Source: Polaribacter dokdonensis
Lineage (GTDB): Bacteria > Bacteroidota > Bacteroidia > Flavobacteriales > Flavobacteriaceae
NCBI RefSeq assembly: GCF_024362345.1
Contig: NZ_CP101505.1
Span: forward strand, 1,943,501 to 2,007,500
Direction: 5' to 3'
Length of the DNA stretch: 64,000 nucleotides
The position numbers and the translations under genes are program-made. Every line of letters starts with the position of its first letter. Positions within the stretch are counted from its first letter, which is position 1. The notes under the pieces were generated by a model. The model saw only the letters and a list, made by a program, of their open reading frames with translations. It was not told the origin of the DNA and ran no database searches. Below are positions 44,093 to 53,297 of the stretch, piece after piece.

Positions 44093-45090
44093 TCTTCAGT
44101 ATAATTGCCACTAATTCTTTGAATTGAAGTGTCAATAGCTTCAAATTGATAATCTATTGCATTCATCACTTTTTGAGAAGAATATTTTGTAATATTATGT
44201 GCGCTTTTAGCTGAATATTTAGTTAATAAAGGTGCAACTCCATTAATTTTAGAAACAAACCAAGAAATTCGCCAAGCAATTTCTGTTTGCCAAGTTTTTA
44301 CTTTTTTGTAAGGTCTTTTTTTACCAAAGGCATCAGCAATACTAAAAAAGACATCTTTAAAAGATTTGTTTTCAGAAACCAGTATAAATCGTTCGTTTTT
44401 AACTGAAGATTGCATCAATTGAATCATAGGTTTTACAACATCTTGCACAGCCACAAAACCAGTAATACCCTCTGTATAATATTTAAATCCGTTGTAAACT
44501 TGGGTAAATAATTTTCCTGAACCAGCTTTCCAAAAACCACTTCCTAAAATTACACCAGGATTTACGACAATTACATCCACTCCTTCTTGGCTGGCTCTCC
44601 AAACTTCCATTTCTGCACCAAATTTGGTAATGGAATAACCACTATTATCTTTCTCTTTATTCCACTCACATTCTTCATCTACCAAATTACCTTGCAGAGC
44701 ATCACCAACAGCAGCAATAGAACTTACAAAGCAAAACTTCTTAACCTTTGCATCTATAGCCAAATTAACTAAAATGGCTGTACCATGAATATTTACTTTA
44801 CGCATTTCTCTATAATCTTTAGGATTAAAAGAGATTAAAGCTGCACAATGAAAAACGTACTCAATATCTGCAAAAGCAGGTTTCATAGAAGGCACATCTG
44901 TAATATCTGCCTTAAACCATTTTATTTTAGAGAATAACTTAACATCTGAAGTGTAATAAGAAAAGACTTTTTTTACTTTTTTGAGTGATGCCTCTGTTCT
45001 GTAAATCGCCCTTATTTTATCATTCTTTACACTTAAATGATACAACAAATGCGAACCTACCAAACCTGTGCCTCCAGTAACTAAAATCAT
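44089..45090 (-). CDS. NAD-dependent epimerase/dehydratase (extended SDR)
   Basis: The 333-residue protein has the NAD-binding [20 protein letters not shown], the middle segment [12 protein letters not shown], catalytic SSIAAVGD (Ser) and the YSITKFGAE (Tyr-x3-Lys) pair. It belongs to the dihydroflavonol-reductase/epimerase type, often involved in sugar or sterol-like substrates, but no substrate can be assigned. It overlaps the DUF4296 gene by four bases at the 3' end. A TAAATTCG element lies four bases upstream of the ATG, suggesting a leaderless message. Confidence 0.87.
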   Translation of the reverse strand: MILVTGGTGLVGSHLLYHLSVKNDKIRAIYRTEASLKKVKKVFSYYTSDVKLFSKIKWFKADITDVPSMKPAFADIEYVFHCAALISFNPKDYREMRKVNIHGTAILVNLAIDAKVKKFCFVSSIAAVGDALQGNLVDEECEWNKEKDNSGYSITKFGAEMEVWRASQEGVDVIVVNPGVILGSGFWKAGSGKLFTQVYNGFKYYTEGITGFVAVQDVVKPMIQLMQSSVKNERFILVSENKSFKDVFFSIADAFGKKRPYKKVKTWQTEIAWRISWFVSKINGVAPLLTKYSAKSAHNITKYSSQKVMNAIDYQFEAIDTSIQRISGNYTED

Positions 45091-45123
45091 ACTACGAATT
45101 TAGCATATTTTGGTTGATAAAGT

Positions 45124-45131
45124 TATATTTG
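45124..45131 (+). promoter_or_regulatory. -7 element (TATATTTG) of tyrS
   Basis: TATATTTG fits TAnnTTTG and ends 21 bases before the ATG at 45153. It lies downstream of the alternative TTG start at 45114, which therefore cannot be used from this promoter. Confidence 0.55.
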
Positions 45132-45152
45132 CCAACTGATAAATTGATTACA

Positions 45153-46445
45153 ATGAAGAATTTTATTGAAGAATTACAATGGAGAGGAATGTTACATGAT
45201 AGCATGCCAGGAACTGAAGAACATTTGTTAGAAGAAATGAGGAGTGCCTATGTAGGATTTGATCCTACAGCAGATTCTTTACATATTGGAAATTTAGTAC
45301 CTATTATGTTATTAGCTCACTACCAAAGATGTGGTCATAGACCAATTGCCTTAGTAGGTGGTGCAACAGGTATGATTGGAGATCCTTCAGGAAAATCTGC
45401 AGAACGTAATTTATTAGATGAAACTACACTAAGACATAACCAAGAATGTGTAAAAACGCAATTGGGGCATTTCTTAGACTTTACATCAGATGAAAAAAAT
45501 GCAGCTATTTTAGTAAATAACTATGATTGGATGAAAGACATCTCTTTCTTAGAGTTTATTAGAGATATTGGTAAACACATTACTGTAAATTATATGATGG
45601 CTAAAGACTCTGTAAAAAACAGAATTAGCTCTGAATCTAAAGACGGTATGTCTTTTACAGAATTTACTTATCAAATGGTGCAAGGTTATGATTTCTTACA
45701 TTTATTTAGAGAAAATAGCACTACTATTCAAATGGGAGGTTCAGATCAATGGGGAAATATAACTACAGGAACTGAGTTAATTCGTAGAATAGGAAATGGA
45801 AAAGGTTATGCCATAACTTGCCCATTAATTACAAAATCTGATGGTTCTAAATTTGGTAAATCTGAAGGTGGAAATGTTTGGTTAGATGCCAACAGAACAT
45901 CTCCTTATAAATTTTATCAATATTGGCTAAACACTTCTGACGAAGATGCTGAAAAGTACATTAAAATCTTTACGTTCTTAGATAAAGAAACCATAGATTC
46001 TTTAGTTGCAGAACATGCAGAAGCACCTCATACAAGAATTTTACAAAAACGTTTAGGAGAAGAAGTTACAGTGCTTGTACATGGTAAAGAGGAATATGAT
46101 AAAGCAATTAAGGCTTCTAATATTTTGTTTGGAAAATCTACAGCATCAGACTTAAAATCTCTAGATGAAAAAACATTATTAGATATTTTTGATGGTGTAA
46201 CACAAGCAACAGTAGCTGCATCTTTAGTTGAAAATGGTTTAGATATGATTGCTGCTTTAGCTGCAGAAACCAACTTTTTAAAATCTAATGGAGAAGCAAG
46301 AAGAGCTTTAAAAGAAAATGCAGTTTCTGTTAACAAAGAAAAAGTTAAAGAAGATTTTGTAATTACAAAAGATGATTTAATTGATAAGAAATATGTACTT
46401 CTACAAAGAGGTAAAAAAACGTATTACTTATTAATTGTTGCATAA
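45153..46445 (+). CDS. tyrS: Tyrosyl-tRNA synthetase
   Basis: The 430-residue class I synthetase has the HIGH-type site [17 protein letters not shown], the tyrosine-site segment [14 protein letters not shown], a KMSKS-type loop [12 protein letters not shown] and a C-terminal S4-like RNA-binding domain ([19 protein letters not shown]). It charges tRNA-Tyr. The ATG at 45153 was chosen because a -7 element lies between it and the earlier TTG. It ends before a bidirectional terminator. Confidence 0.97.
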   Translation: MKNFIEELQWRGMLHDSMPGTEEHLLEEMRSAYVGFDPTADSLHIGNLVPIMLLAHYQRCGHRPIALVGGATGMIGDPSGKSAERNLLDETTLRHNQECVKTQLGHFLDFTSDEKNAAILVNNYDWMKDISFLEFIRDIGKHITVNYMMAKDSVKNRISSESKDGMSFTEFTYQMVQGYDFLHLFRENSTTIQMGGSDQWGNITTGTELIRRIGNGKGYAITCPLITKSDGSKFGKSEGGNVWLDANRTSPYKFYQYWLNTSDEDAEKYIKIFTFLDKETIDSLVAEHAEAPHTRILQKRLGEEVTVLVHGKEEYDKAIKASNILFGKSTASDLKSLDEKTLLDIFDGVTQATVAASLVENGLDMIAALAAETNFLKSNGEARRALKENAVSVNKEKVKEDFVITKDDLIDKKYVLLQRGKKTYYLLIVA

Positions 46446-46447
46446 AA

Positions 46448-46472
46448 AAAGAGCTGATAAAATCAGCTCTTT
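46448..46472. terminator. Bidirectional terminator between tyrS and the YHS gene
   Basis: AAAGAGCTGAT and ATCAGCTCTTT form a perfect 11-bp stem around AAA between convergent genes. Confidence 0.88.
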
Positions 46473-46500
46473 ATTGCACAAGATATATGTAGAATCAACA

Positions 46501-46959
46501 TTAGTTGTTGATGAATTTTTGCCAGTTTAAATCTGCCTTTAATTGTAGTTCTTTTGCACCTTCATTCAACCAAAATTGTAATGTATTGGTTTTACCCTTA
46601 TTATAAAATAAGTATAGTTTACCATCTCTAACCTCGAAAGTTTTTGGGTTTATACTTACTTTTTTTCCTTTTACTGCTAATGCATACGCACAATAACCAC
46701 CATATTGTGGAATGTATTTTTCTGGATTCGATTTAAAAAGTTTTAGATTCTCTAGCTTAGAAAATTTAAATCTTACATCACTGTAAGTGACTGTAAAATC
46801 TTTTTTACCTTCAATAGGCTTGCTTTCTGTGAAATATGCAACCACATCAAAACCTTCTGCTACATAGCCTCTTTTAGTATTGTAATCTATACTTTGAGAG
46901 AATATTACAGATGAAAATGATAGAAATAAAATTACAATCCACTGTTTCATCGAATTCAT
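46501..46959 (-). CDS. Secreted YHS-domain protein
   Basis: The 152-residue protein has a signal peptide (MKQWIVILFLSFSSVIFSQS). A YHS-type domain follows: GFDVVAYFTESKPIEGKKDFTVTYSDVRFKFSKLENLKLFKSNPEKYIPQYGGYCAYALAVKGKKVSINPKTF. YHS domains often bind metal, but the usual role in an exported form is unknown. The start at 46959 includes two possible ATG codons (46959 and 46950); the first gives a slightly longer signal sequence. It is transcribed alone toward tyrS. Confidence 0.8.
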   Translation of the reverse strand: MNSMKQWIVILFLSFSSVIFSQSIDYNTKRGYVAEGFDVVAYFTESKPIEGKKDFTVTYSDVRFKFSKLENLKLFKSNPEKYIPQYGGYCAYALAVKGKKVSINPKTFEVRDGKLYLFYNKGKTNTLQFWLNEGAKELQLKADLNWQKFINN

Positions 46960-47046
46960 CTTAAGATTAGTCGATAAAATGTAATGTGAATTACAACAAG
47001 AATTAAAAAAAGATTAGTTTAAATATAAAATGATAAAACCTAAGTA

Positions 47047-47502
47047 TTATTTACGCTCTAAAGCTTTCTGTAAATATTCGTTTTGCTTTTCTAAAAGCTC
47101 ATTGGTTTTATTCATTAATTCTATATTTTTTGGAGTACTAACTGTTTTATTTTTTGGGTCTTCAGCTTTCTTTTTCATAGAATTCATTACTCTTACTACT
47201 AAAAATACTGTAAAAGAAATAACCAAAAAATCTACACCTGCTTCAATTAGTTTTCCATAACCTATTGCAACCTCTTCAATCTTTGGCTTGCCTTCTGTAA
47301 TAATTGCTTCTCTAATTACGTATTTTCTGTTTTCCCAATTTACACCATCTGTCATGTAAGTTAAAGGTGGCATTAGCACTTCTTTCACCAAAACATTTAC
47401 AACCTTGTTAAATGCTGTACCAATAATTACACCTATTGCAATATCAATCATATTACCCTTTACAGCAAAATCTTTAAAATCTTGTAGTAGCTTAAACTTC
47501 AT
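47047..47502 (-). CDS. mscL: Large-conductance mechanosensitive channel
   Basis: The 151-residue protein opens with FKLLQDFKDFAVKGNMIDIAIGVIIGTAFNKVVNVLV (the amphipathic N-helix and TM1 with the pore-lining stretch). It has TM2 around 88-110 (IEAGVDFLVISFTVFLVVRVMN) and a charged C-terminal helix. It opens under membrane tension to release solutes during osmotic downshock. It follows the LuxE-like gene by nine bases on the same strand. Confidence 0.94.
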   Translation of the reverse strand: MKFKLLQDFKDFAVKGNMIDIAIGVIIGTAFNKVVNVLVKEVLMPPLTYMTDGVNWENRKYVIREAIITEGKPKIEEVAIGYGKLIEAGVDFLVISFTVFLVVRVMNSMKKKAEDPKNKTVSTPKNIELMNKTNELLEKQNEYLQKALERK

Positions 47503-47511
47503 TTCTTTTTA

Positions 47512-48486
47512 TTATAATACCATTAAATTACAACCTCTTATGTCAGAATTGTCAAATCTTCCAATAATTTCAAAAGTATTGTTTTTGTGAATTTTTCCTA
47601 AATCTTGTGTAGCTATAAAAGAACAAGAATTGTAATTGGCTAAATCAATAACATTAATACCTCCTGTTTTGCCTTTATCTAAAATTGTTAACGCGTCTTC
47701 TGTATCTCTAGTTAAAATTTTCATCCAAGGAGGAGTCTCAAAAACTCCATTTCCTTTAGAATAACCTTGACTTAAAAGTTCTGTCATTCCATATTCTGAA
47801 TGTATTTCATTTACTGCAAATCCTTTTGATAGAATTGTATGCAACTCATTTCTAATCAATTCTTTTCGCCTACCTTTCATACCACCAGTTTCCATAACTA
47901 TGGTGTTTTTTAGATTAAATTGATGTTTTTCTACTAAATCTAACAGTGCAAAAGAAACACCTATTAATAAAATTTTTTGGCCACTTTTATCTAATTTAAT
48001 TAGTTTCTGAGCTAATTCATCTAAATTATTTAAGTAAAAACCACTTTCTGAATTTTGTGTTTTCTGAATTAGATCATTTACCATATATACCAAAGAAGAA
48101 CCTTTTCTTTCTAAATAATTGGGCAATAATGCCAATACAACATAATCCTTAATATCACCATAAAAATGATGAAAACCCCTTAAGTAACTTTCCTCATAGA
48201 GTGTTATATCTGTTACCAAATGTTTACTTGTTATGCTTCCTGTAGTTCCAGAACTTGTAAATTCTTCTTCAATTTCTTGGGTTGATGATAAAACCTTTCG
48301 TGTTTTAAAAAACTGAATAGGTAAAAAAGGAATTTCTTCTATTTTATTTACATCTGAAGGATGCACATATATAAGATCACAGAAAGAACGATAAACTTTA
48401 TTATTTTTAAATTGATGATTAAAAACATTTAAAGCAATTTTTGTAAATTGGTCTTCAGACTGTATGTTAAATAATTCGTTTTTCAT
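47512..48486 (-). CDS. LuxE-like acyl-protein synthetase / AMP-dependent acyl transferase
   Basis: The 324-residue protein has the adenylate-forming motif FTSSGTTGSITSKH and a later region MTELLSQGYSKGNGVFETPPWMKIL with the PWMK pattern typical of LuxE-type enzymes. It probably activates a carboxylate by adenylation and transfers it, but the substrate is unknown. A longer frame starts at 48510, but the TATTTTTG element at 48504-48497 lies inside that extension, so the ATG at 48486 is the better start. It is upstream of mscL and may be co-transcribed. Confidence 0.8.
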   Translation of the reverse strand: MKNELFNIQSEDQFTKIALNVFNHQFKNNKVYRSFCDLIYVHPSDVNKIEEIPFLPIQFFKTRKVLSSTQEIEEEFTSSGTTGSITSKHLVTDITLYEESYLRGFHHFYGDIKDYVVLALLPNYLERKGSSLVYMVNDLIQKTQNSESGFYLNNLDELAQKLIKLDKSGQKILLIGVSFALLDLVEKHQFNLKNTIVMETGGMKGRRKELIRNELHTILSKGFAVNEIHSEYGMTELLSQGYSKGNGVFETPPWMKILTRDTEDALTILDKGKTGGINVIDLANYNSCSFIATQDLGKIHKNNTFEIIGRFDNSDIRGCNLMVL

Positions 48487-48496
48487 TTTCTGAAAA

Positions 48497-48504
48497 CAAA
48501 AATA
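48497..48504 (-). promoter_or_regulatory. -7 element (TATTTTTG) near the LuxE-like start
   Basis: TATTTTTG on the minus strand ends 10 bases before the chosen ATG at 48486. It falls inside the longer open frame and so decides the start. The predicted leader is only a few bases. Confidence 0.55.
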
Positions 48505-48559
48505 GCACATATAGAAAAATTTGATGTTATTTTAATAAGAAACTTAAAAAGTAAAACCT

Positions 48560-48958
48560 ATGAAAAAGTTCTCTTTAATTTTAGTGAGTTTGTTTTTTGT
48601 ATTAAGTTGTAGTGAAAATGCTCCTCTTTATGAATTTAGCACATTACCTATTGACGAGGCAAAAACTCCTGTTAGTTTTACTTACAAAACTTCAGATACT
48701 ATAACATTAAAATACACACTACCAAACGCATGTTTTTCTTTTAATAATGTTTATTATGAATACGAAAGAAATTCTAGAATTGTAGGAATAAATGTTATAA
48801 AAGATTTAGAAAATACGTGTAATCAAGCAACTATAGAAAAAGAGATTAAATTACCAATTCACATATTACAAGAAGAAGATTACATTTTTAAATTTTATAA
48901 AGGAAAAGATGTGAATGGAGACTTAATTTTTGAAGAAATTATTGTGCCTGTTAATTAG
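48560..48958 (+). CDS. Small lipoprotein of unknown function
   Basis: The 132-residue protein has a lipoprotein signal (KKFSLILVSLFFVLSCSENA, Cys17) and a mostly beta-stranded body with YKTSDTITLKYTLPNACFSFNNVYYEYERNSRIVGINV. It should be anchored in the outer or inner membrane. I do not recognise a family. It lies upstream of a 114-residue cytoplasmic protein in the same direction with a 77-base gap. Confidence 0.7.
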   Translation: MKKFSLILVSLFFVLSCSENAPLYEFSTLPIDEAKTPVSFTYKTSDTITLKYTLPNACFSFNNVYYEYERNSRIVGINVIKDLENTCNQATIEKEIKLPIHILQEEDYIFKFYKGKDVNGDLIFEEIIVPVN

Positions 48959-49035
48959 CAAAAACATAAGAAATTGATGTTTATTTAAAGAAAATGTAAT
49001 ACTATTGCAAAGAAATAACTTAAATCCCCTGATAT

Positions 49036-49380
49036 ATGCAATTAGAATACTCTACCTACAGAACTTTGAGTGGTGTAAAAGAAGTCTTAGAAATTCCAAG
49101 AAAAAAGCCAACTCAATGGATAATTTACTTAGATAATCAACCTAAATTTTATGTAGATTTTTTCGATTTAGAAAATGAATCTAATGCTATGATGAATAGT
49201 TTGGTTTTATGTGGTAAAAGAGATATTAGAGACGTTTTACAAGTTATAGGGAAAAGAAACAATGTAAAATTATCTATACCCTCAATTTCTAGAATCGGAA
49301 TTAAAAAGAAACTAAATTCTATAAGAAAAAATATCACATTAGATCCTTTACCAGAAGAATGGTTAAGCTATTCTTTATAG
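49036..49380 (+). CDS. Uncharacterised 114-residue cytoplasmic protein
   Basis: The protein has no signal or membrane segment. It begins MQLEYSTYRTLSGVKEVLEI and continues with IYLDNQPKFYVDFFDLENES, RDIRDVLQVIGKRNNVKLSIPSISRIGIKKKLNSIRKN and a C-terminal EEWLSYSL. I do not recognise it. The IGKRNNVKLSIPSISRIGIKKKL stretch is basic and could contact nucleic acid, but this is a guess. The 3' end overlaps that of the convergent isoaspartyl peptidase gene by 13 bases. Confidence 0.6.
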   Translation: MQLEYSTYRTLSGVKEVLEIPRKKPTQWIIYLDNQPKFYVDFFDLENESNAMMNSLVLCGKRDIRDVLQVIGKRNNVKLSIPSISRIGIKKKLNSIRKNITLDPLPEEWLSYSL

Positions 49381-50444
49381 ATTTTAATTACCAAATCACC
49401 TTTATCGTTCATTGATGCTCTATACATACCTGCTGTATTAAACTCAAAAGACATGTAACCGTTTTTGTCTAGAGCAACAACACCTCCTGTACCACCAAGT
49501 TTGGTTAATTTATTTTGAATTACATCTTGTGTGGCTTGTTTTAAGGTTTTTTGTTGATATTCCATCTGAGCAGAAATATCGTAAGCTACTTGGCTTCTTA
49601 TAAAATATTCACCCCAACCTGTAGAGGAAACTCCACAGGTTAAGTTGTTTGCATAAGTACCTGACCCAATAATTGGAGCATCACCAATTCTACCCCATCT
49701 TTTATTGGTCATGCCTCCTGTAGAAGTACCTGCAGCTATATTACCATCTTTATCTAAAGCTACACAACCAACTGTACCAAACTTCGCATTTTTTATATCA
49801 GCATCATAAAAAGCTGCTGTCTTATCATCATGATCTAATTCTGTTTTTTCTCTTTCTTTAATTCTTTCTAAAGATTTAAACCTTCTTTCTGTATAAAAAT
49901 AGCTAGGGTCAACAATCTCCAATCCTTTTTCTTTTGCAAAAATACTTGCTCCTGCACCAGAAAGCATTACATGTTCTGAATCTGTCATAACTTTAATAGC
50001 TAATTCAATAGGACTTTTTACATCTGTAACACCTGCAACAGCACCTGCATTTAATGTTTTACCATCCATAAAAGAAGCATCTAATTCATTGGTTCCAGAA
50101 TTGGTAAATACAGCACCTTTACCAGCATTAAATAATGGTGATTCCTCCATTACTTGAATTGTTTTCATTACTGCTTCTTGGCTTGTTCCTCCATTTTTTA
50201 AAATTGCATGACCAACTTTAATTGCCTCTTCTAATTTAGATTTATACTCAGCCTCTTTTTCATCAGACATATTTTTCTTTAAAATAGTTCCTGCACCTCC
50301 ATGAATTATAATTGCAAAATCATTAATTTTTTCTTGTTGATTGGCTATTATAGTTGATTTATTATCAGTTTCTGAATTTTCAGTAGTTGTAGTACAACCT
50401 ACAGTTAGCATTAAAAAAGTAATTAAAAGCTTAAATTTTTTCAT
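49368..50444 (-). CDS. Isoaspartyl peptidase/L-asparaginase lipoprotein
   Basis: The 358-residue Ntn-hydrolase has a lipoprotein signal (KLLITFLMLTVGCTTTTENS, Cys17). The self-cleavage site is KFGTVGCVALDKDGNIAAGTSTGGMTNKRWGRIGDAPIIGSGTYA, with nucleophile Thr224. It should split into alpha and beta chains and hydrolyse L-asparagine or isoaspartyl dipeptides in the periplasm. It is divergent from the aldehyde dehydrogenase gene and overlaps the 114-residue gene by 13 bases at the 3' end. Confidence 0.9.
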   Translation of the reverse strand: MKKFKLLITFLMLTVGCTTTTENSETDNKSTIIANQQEKINDFAIIIHGGAGTILKKNMSDEKEAEYKSKLEEAIKVGHAILKNGGTSQEAVMKTIQVMEESPLFNAGKGAVFTNSGTNELDASFMDGKTLNAGAVAGVTDVKSPIELAIKVMTDSEHVMLSGAGASIFAKEKGLEIVDPSYFYTERRFKSLERIKEREKTELDHDDKTAAFYDADIKNAKFGTVGCVALDKDGNIAAGTSTGGMTNKRWGRIGDAPIIGSGTYANNLTCGVSSTGWGEYFIRSQVAYDISAQMEYQQKTLKQATQDVIQNKLTKLGGTGGVVALDKNGYMSFEFNTAGMYRASMNDKGDLVIKIYKE

Positions 50445-50554
50445 CTAATTGTTATATTTTAAACAAATAACATTGTTTTTGTTAATTTTTTATATGTATG
50501 TTTTTATTCGTAAATTCGTTCTTCGAATTTAAACAACTAAAATTAGACTACAAA

Positions 50555-52096
50555 ATGACAAATTTTGGAATAACTGAAGTATTGCAACAACTTGGTTTAA
50601 AAGATATAAATGAAGGTACATCTACTGGCTCTAATAACTTTTCTAATGGAGAACTTATTGAGTCTTATTCACCTGTAGATGGCAAATTAATTGGTAAAGT
50701 AAAAACAACCACTAAAGAAGACTATGAAAAGGTTATTACAACTGCTTCTGAGGCCTTTTTAACTTGGAGAGACAAACCTGCTCCTCAAAGAGGAGAAATT
50801 GTACGTCAGTTTGGAAATAAATTAAGAGATTTAAAAGAACCTTTAGGTAAATTAGTTTCTTATGAAATGGGAAAATCTTTACAAGAAGGTTATGGAGAAG
50901 TCCAAGAAATGATTGATATCTGCGATTTTGCAGTAGGTTTATCTCGCCAATTAAATGGACAAACAATTCCTTCTGAAAGACCAGGTCATGTAATGAGAGA
51001 ACAATGGCATCCAATAGGTGTTGTTGGTATTATATCTGCATTTAATTTTCCAGTCGCTGTTTGGGCTTGGAATACTGCTTTGGCTTGGATTTGTGGCGAT
51101 GTTTGTATTTGGAAAGCTTCTGAAAAAGCACCATTGTGTGCTGTTGCTTGTCAAAATATAATTGCAGAAATTCTAAAAGAAAACAATTTACCTGAAGGTA
51201 TTTCTTGTATTATAAATGGTGACTATAAAGTTGGTGAAATGATGACTTATGATTCTAGAATCCCGTTAATTTCTGCTACAGGATCTACAAGAATGGGTAG
51301 AATTGTTGGTGCAACAGTTGCTGAACGTTTTGGAAAATCTTTATTAGAATTGGGTGGAAATAATGCAATAATTATTACACCAACTGCAGATTTAAAAGTA
51401 GTTGTACCAGGTGCTGTTTTTGGTGCTGTTGGTACTTGTGGCCAGAGATGTACATCAACTAGAAGGTTAATTATTCATGAATCTGTATACGATAAAGTAA
51501 AAGATGCAATTGTTGGTGCTTACAAACAAATAAAAATAGGAAATCCATTAGATGAAAATAATCATGTTGGACCATTAATTGATAAAGACTCAGTAAATAC
51601 CTATTTAGCTGCTATAGAAAAAGCAAAAGCTGAAGGTGGAAATGTTATTGTAGAGGGTGGAATTTTAGAAGGTGAAGGATATGAAAGTGGGTGTTATGTA
51701 AAACCAGCAATTATAGAAGCTAAAAATGCTTATGAGATTGTGCAACATGAAACTTTTGCACCTATTTTATATTTAATGAAATATTCTGGAGGTGTAGAAA
51801 ATGCGATTGCAACACAAAATGGAGTTGCTCAAGGCTTATCATCTGCAATTATGACAAATGAAATGAAAGAAGCTGAGAAATTCTTGTCTTATGCTGGTTC
51901 AGATTGTGGAATTGCCAACGTAAATATTGGAACTTCTGGAGCAGAAATTGGAGGTGCTTTTGGAGGCGAAAAAGAAACTGGTGGTGGACGTGAATCTGGC
52001 TCTGATGCTTGGAAAGTATATATGAGAAGACAAACAAATACCATTAATTATTCTGATGAGTTACCTTTAGCTCAAGGAATTAAATTTGATCTTTAA
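50555..52096 (+). CDS. Aldehyde dehydrogenase (ALDH7/alpha-aminoadipic semialdehyde dehydrogenase-like)
   Basis: The 513-residue protein has the catalytic Cys299 in CGQRCTSTRRL and the Glu266 in LLELGGNN. It has the N-terminal NAD-binding region FNFPVAVWAWNTALAWICGDVCIWKASEKAPL. Sequence and length fit the ALDH7 (AmaB/AASADH) group, which oxidises alpha-aminoadipic semialdehyde in lysine catabolism, but related betaine-aldehyde enzymes cannot be excluded. An ATG at 50498 would add 19 residues that do not match the family, so the ATG at 50555 was chosen. It ends at a terminator. Confidence 0.88.
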   Translation: MTNFGITEVLQQLGLKDINEGTSTGSNNFSNGELIESYSPVDGKLIGKVKTTTKEDYEKVITTASEAFLTWRDKPAPQRGEIVRQFGNKLRDLKEPLGKLVSYEMGKSLQEGYGEVQEMIDICDFAVGLSRQLNGQTIPSERPGHVMREQWHPIGVVGIISAFNFPVAVWAWNTALAWICGDVCIWKASEKAPLCAVACQNIIAEILKENNLPEGISCIINGDYKVGEMMTYDSRIPLISATGSTRMGRIVGATVAERFGKSLLELGGNNAIIITPTADLKVVVPGAVFGAVGTCGQRCTSTRRLIIHESVYDKVKDAIVGAYKQIKIGNPLDENNHVGPLIDKDSVNTYLAAIEKAKAEGGNVIVEGGILEGEGYESGCYVKPAIIEAKNAYEIVQHETFAPILYLMKYSGGVENAIATQNGVAQGLSSAIMTNEMKEAEKFLSYAGSDCGIANVNIGTSGAEIGGAFGGEKETGGGRESGSDAWKVYMRRQTNTINYSDELPLAQGIKFDL

Positions 52097-52116
52097 AAAA
52101 ATAAATACCAAAAATT

Positions 52117-52150
52117 AAAAAGCTCAATTCCTTATAAATTGAGCTTTTTT
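52117..52150. terminator. Bidirectional terminator between the dehydrogenase and AlbA-type genes
   Basis: AAAAAGCTCAATT and AATTGAGCTTTTTT form a 13-bp stem with a CCTTATA loop. Confidence 0.88.
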
Positions 52151-52152
52151 AA

Positions 52153-53295
52153 TTAATTATATTTCACTTTTCTTATCACTCTCATTGCTTCCTTATATTT
52201 TACATAAGTAGTTTTATCTTCTAAATTTTTAATGTAATATTTGGCTTTTCTGAGCAAATCTGGTGCATCTAAAAATCCATTTAAATAACACAAAACATAA
52301 TTTGTGGGTAATCTAAACACATCTTCATGTTCTGTAACTGAAAGTGGAGTATCATTTATAATTTTAACAACTATTTTATTACAATTTGTATAAATATGAT
52401 TGATGATATTGGCATCATATTTTGGGGATTGAAATAAGAATTCTTTTACTATATGATGTTTGCCATTATCTTTAAAGTTAATGATTGTTTTTTCTAAAGG
52501 ATAATGTTTTTCATGCTTGTCTAAACCCAATAAAATGTATTCTGTAATGATAAATGATTTTTGATTGTAAGAAATTTGAACATCATCTAAAGCAGAAAAA
52601 AACAAACGAACTTGCTCATTAATAAGTTCTATATCTACTCTAGAATAAAAGGTTTCTGAGTTGATTGTTTTTTGCTCACCTGCCCAACATAACACAAATT
52701 GCTCATTAAATACTTTGTATTGAGGCTTGTACTTTTTCTTGTGATTATTTATAAAATCAAAAACACCATTTAGAGTAAGTTCTATATTATTTCTAGCATT
52801 TTTTTCAATAGAAGCTACAATAGATTTATTGGTATTTCTAAGTTCGAAATTATCATCTAAAAAAGGCATAGAATTACTTCCTCTTCTATAAAAAATGGTA
52901 GTTCTTTTATATTTCCAAGCATTTTTTAAAAGGGATGTTATTTTGTTGTTTGGGTAAACTGTAACCAAACCAACCACTTTATAACGTGGTAAACTAGGAA
53001 AAGGAACGTTTTCATATTCAATTTTTGGAGGATTTTTTAAATACGCATTTACCAAATTCTGGATTTTGCTATCATCAAAAAAATCGACACCAACTATTTT
53101 ATTCTCCTCATCTTCCACACCAATTACGATGTAAGAATTGTTTTCTGGATTTGAGTTAGACAAAGCACAAATATGTTTTAGAAATTTGGCTTTGCCTTCT
53201 TTTGAGCCTAAAGATAATTTCTGCTTTTTATCATAAAAACTATTCTCATCATTATGTGAGAGTAGGTTTTTAATCAATAAGCGTTTATTTATCAT
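52153..53295 (-). CDS. AlbA_2/Schlafen-type putative DNA- or RNA-binding protein
   Basis: The 380-residue protein has an N-terminal Schlafen-AlbA_2-like domain at about 20-145: FLKHICALSNSNPENNSYIVIGVEDEENKIVGVDFFDDSKIQNLV, then IFYRRGSNSMPF. A C-terminal part of about 220 residues is not recognised. Such domains are often annotated as ATP-binding or helix-turn-helix proteins and sometimes occur in defence or regulatory loci; no partner is seen here. It follows an aldo/keto reductase gene by two bases, so they are co-transcribed. Confidence 0.78.
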   Translation of the reverse strand: MINKRLLIKNLLSHNDENSFYDKKQKLSLGSKEGKAKFLKHICALSNSNPENNSYIVIGVEDEENKIVGVDFFDDSKIQNLVNAYLKNPPKIEYENVPFPSLPRYKVVGLVTVYPNNKITSLLKNAWKYKRTTIFYRRGSNSMPFLDDNFELRNTNKSIVASIEKNARNNIELTLNGVFDFINNHKKKYKPQYKVFNEQFVLCWAGEQKTINSETFYSRVDIELINEQVRLFFSALDDVQISYNQKSFIITEYILLGLDKHEKHYPLEKTIINFKDNGKHHIVKEFLFQSPKYDANIINHIYTNCNKIVVKIINDTPLSVTEHEDVFRLPTNYVLCYLNGFLDAPDLLRKAKYYIKNLEDKTTYVKYKEAMRVIRKVKYN

Positions 53296-53297
53296 TT

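Noticed and set aside
45114-45152. TTG start for tyrS at 45114
   Set aside because: The -7 element at 45124-45131 lies downstream of it, so that start would not be in the transcript.
50498-50554. Extended N-terminus for the aldehyde dehydrogenase
   Set aside because: The added residues (MFLFVNSFFEFKQ) look like non-coding AT-rich DNA and do not match the family.
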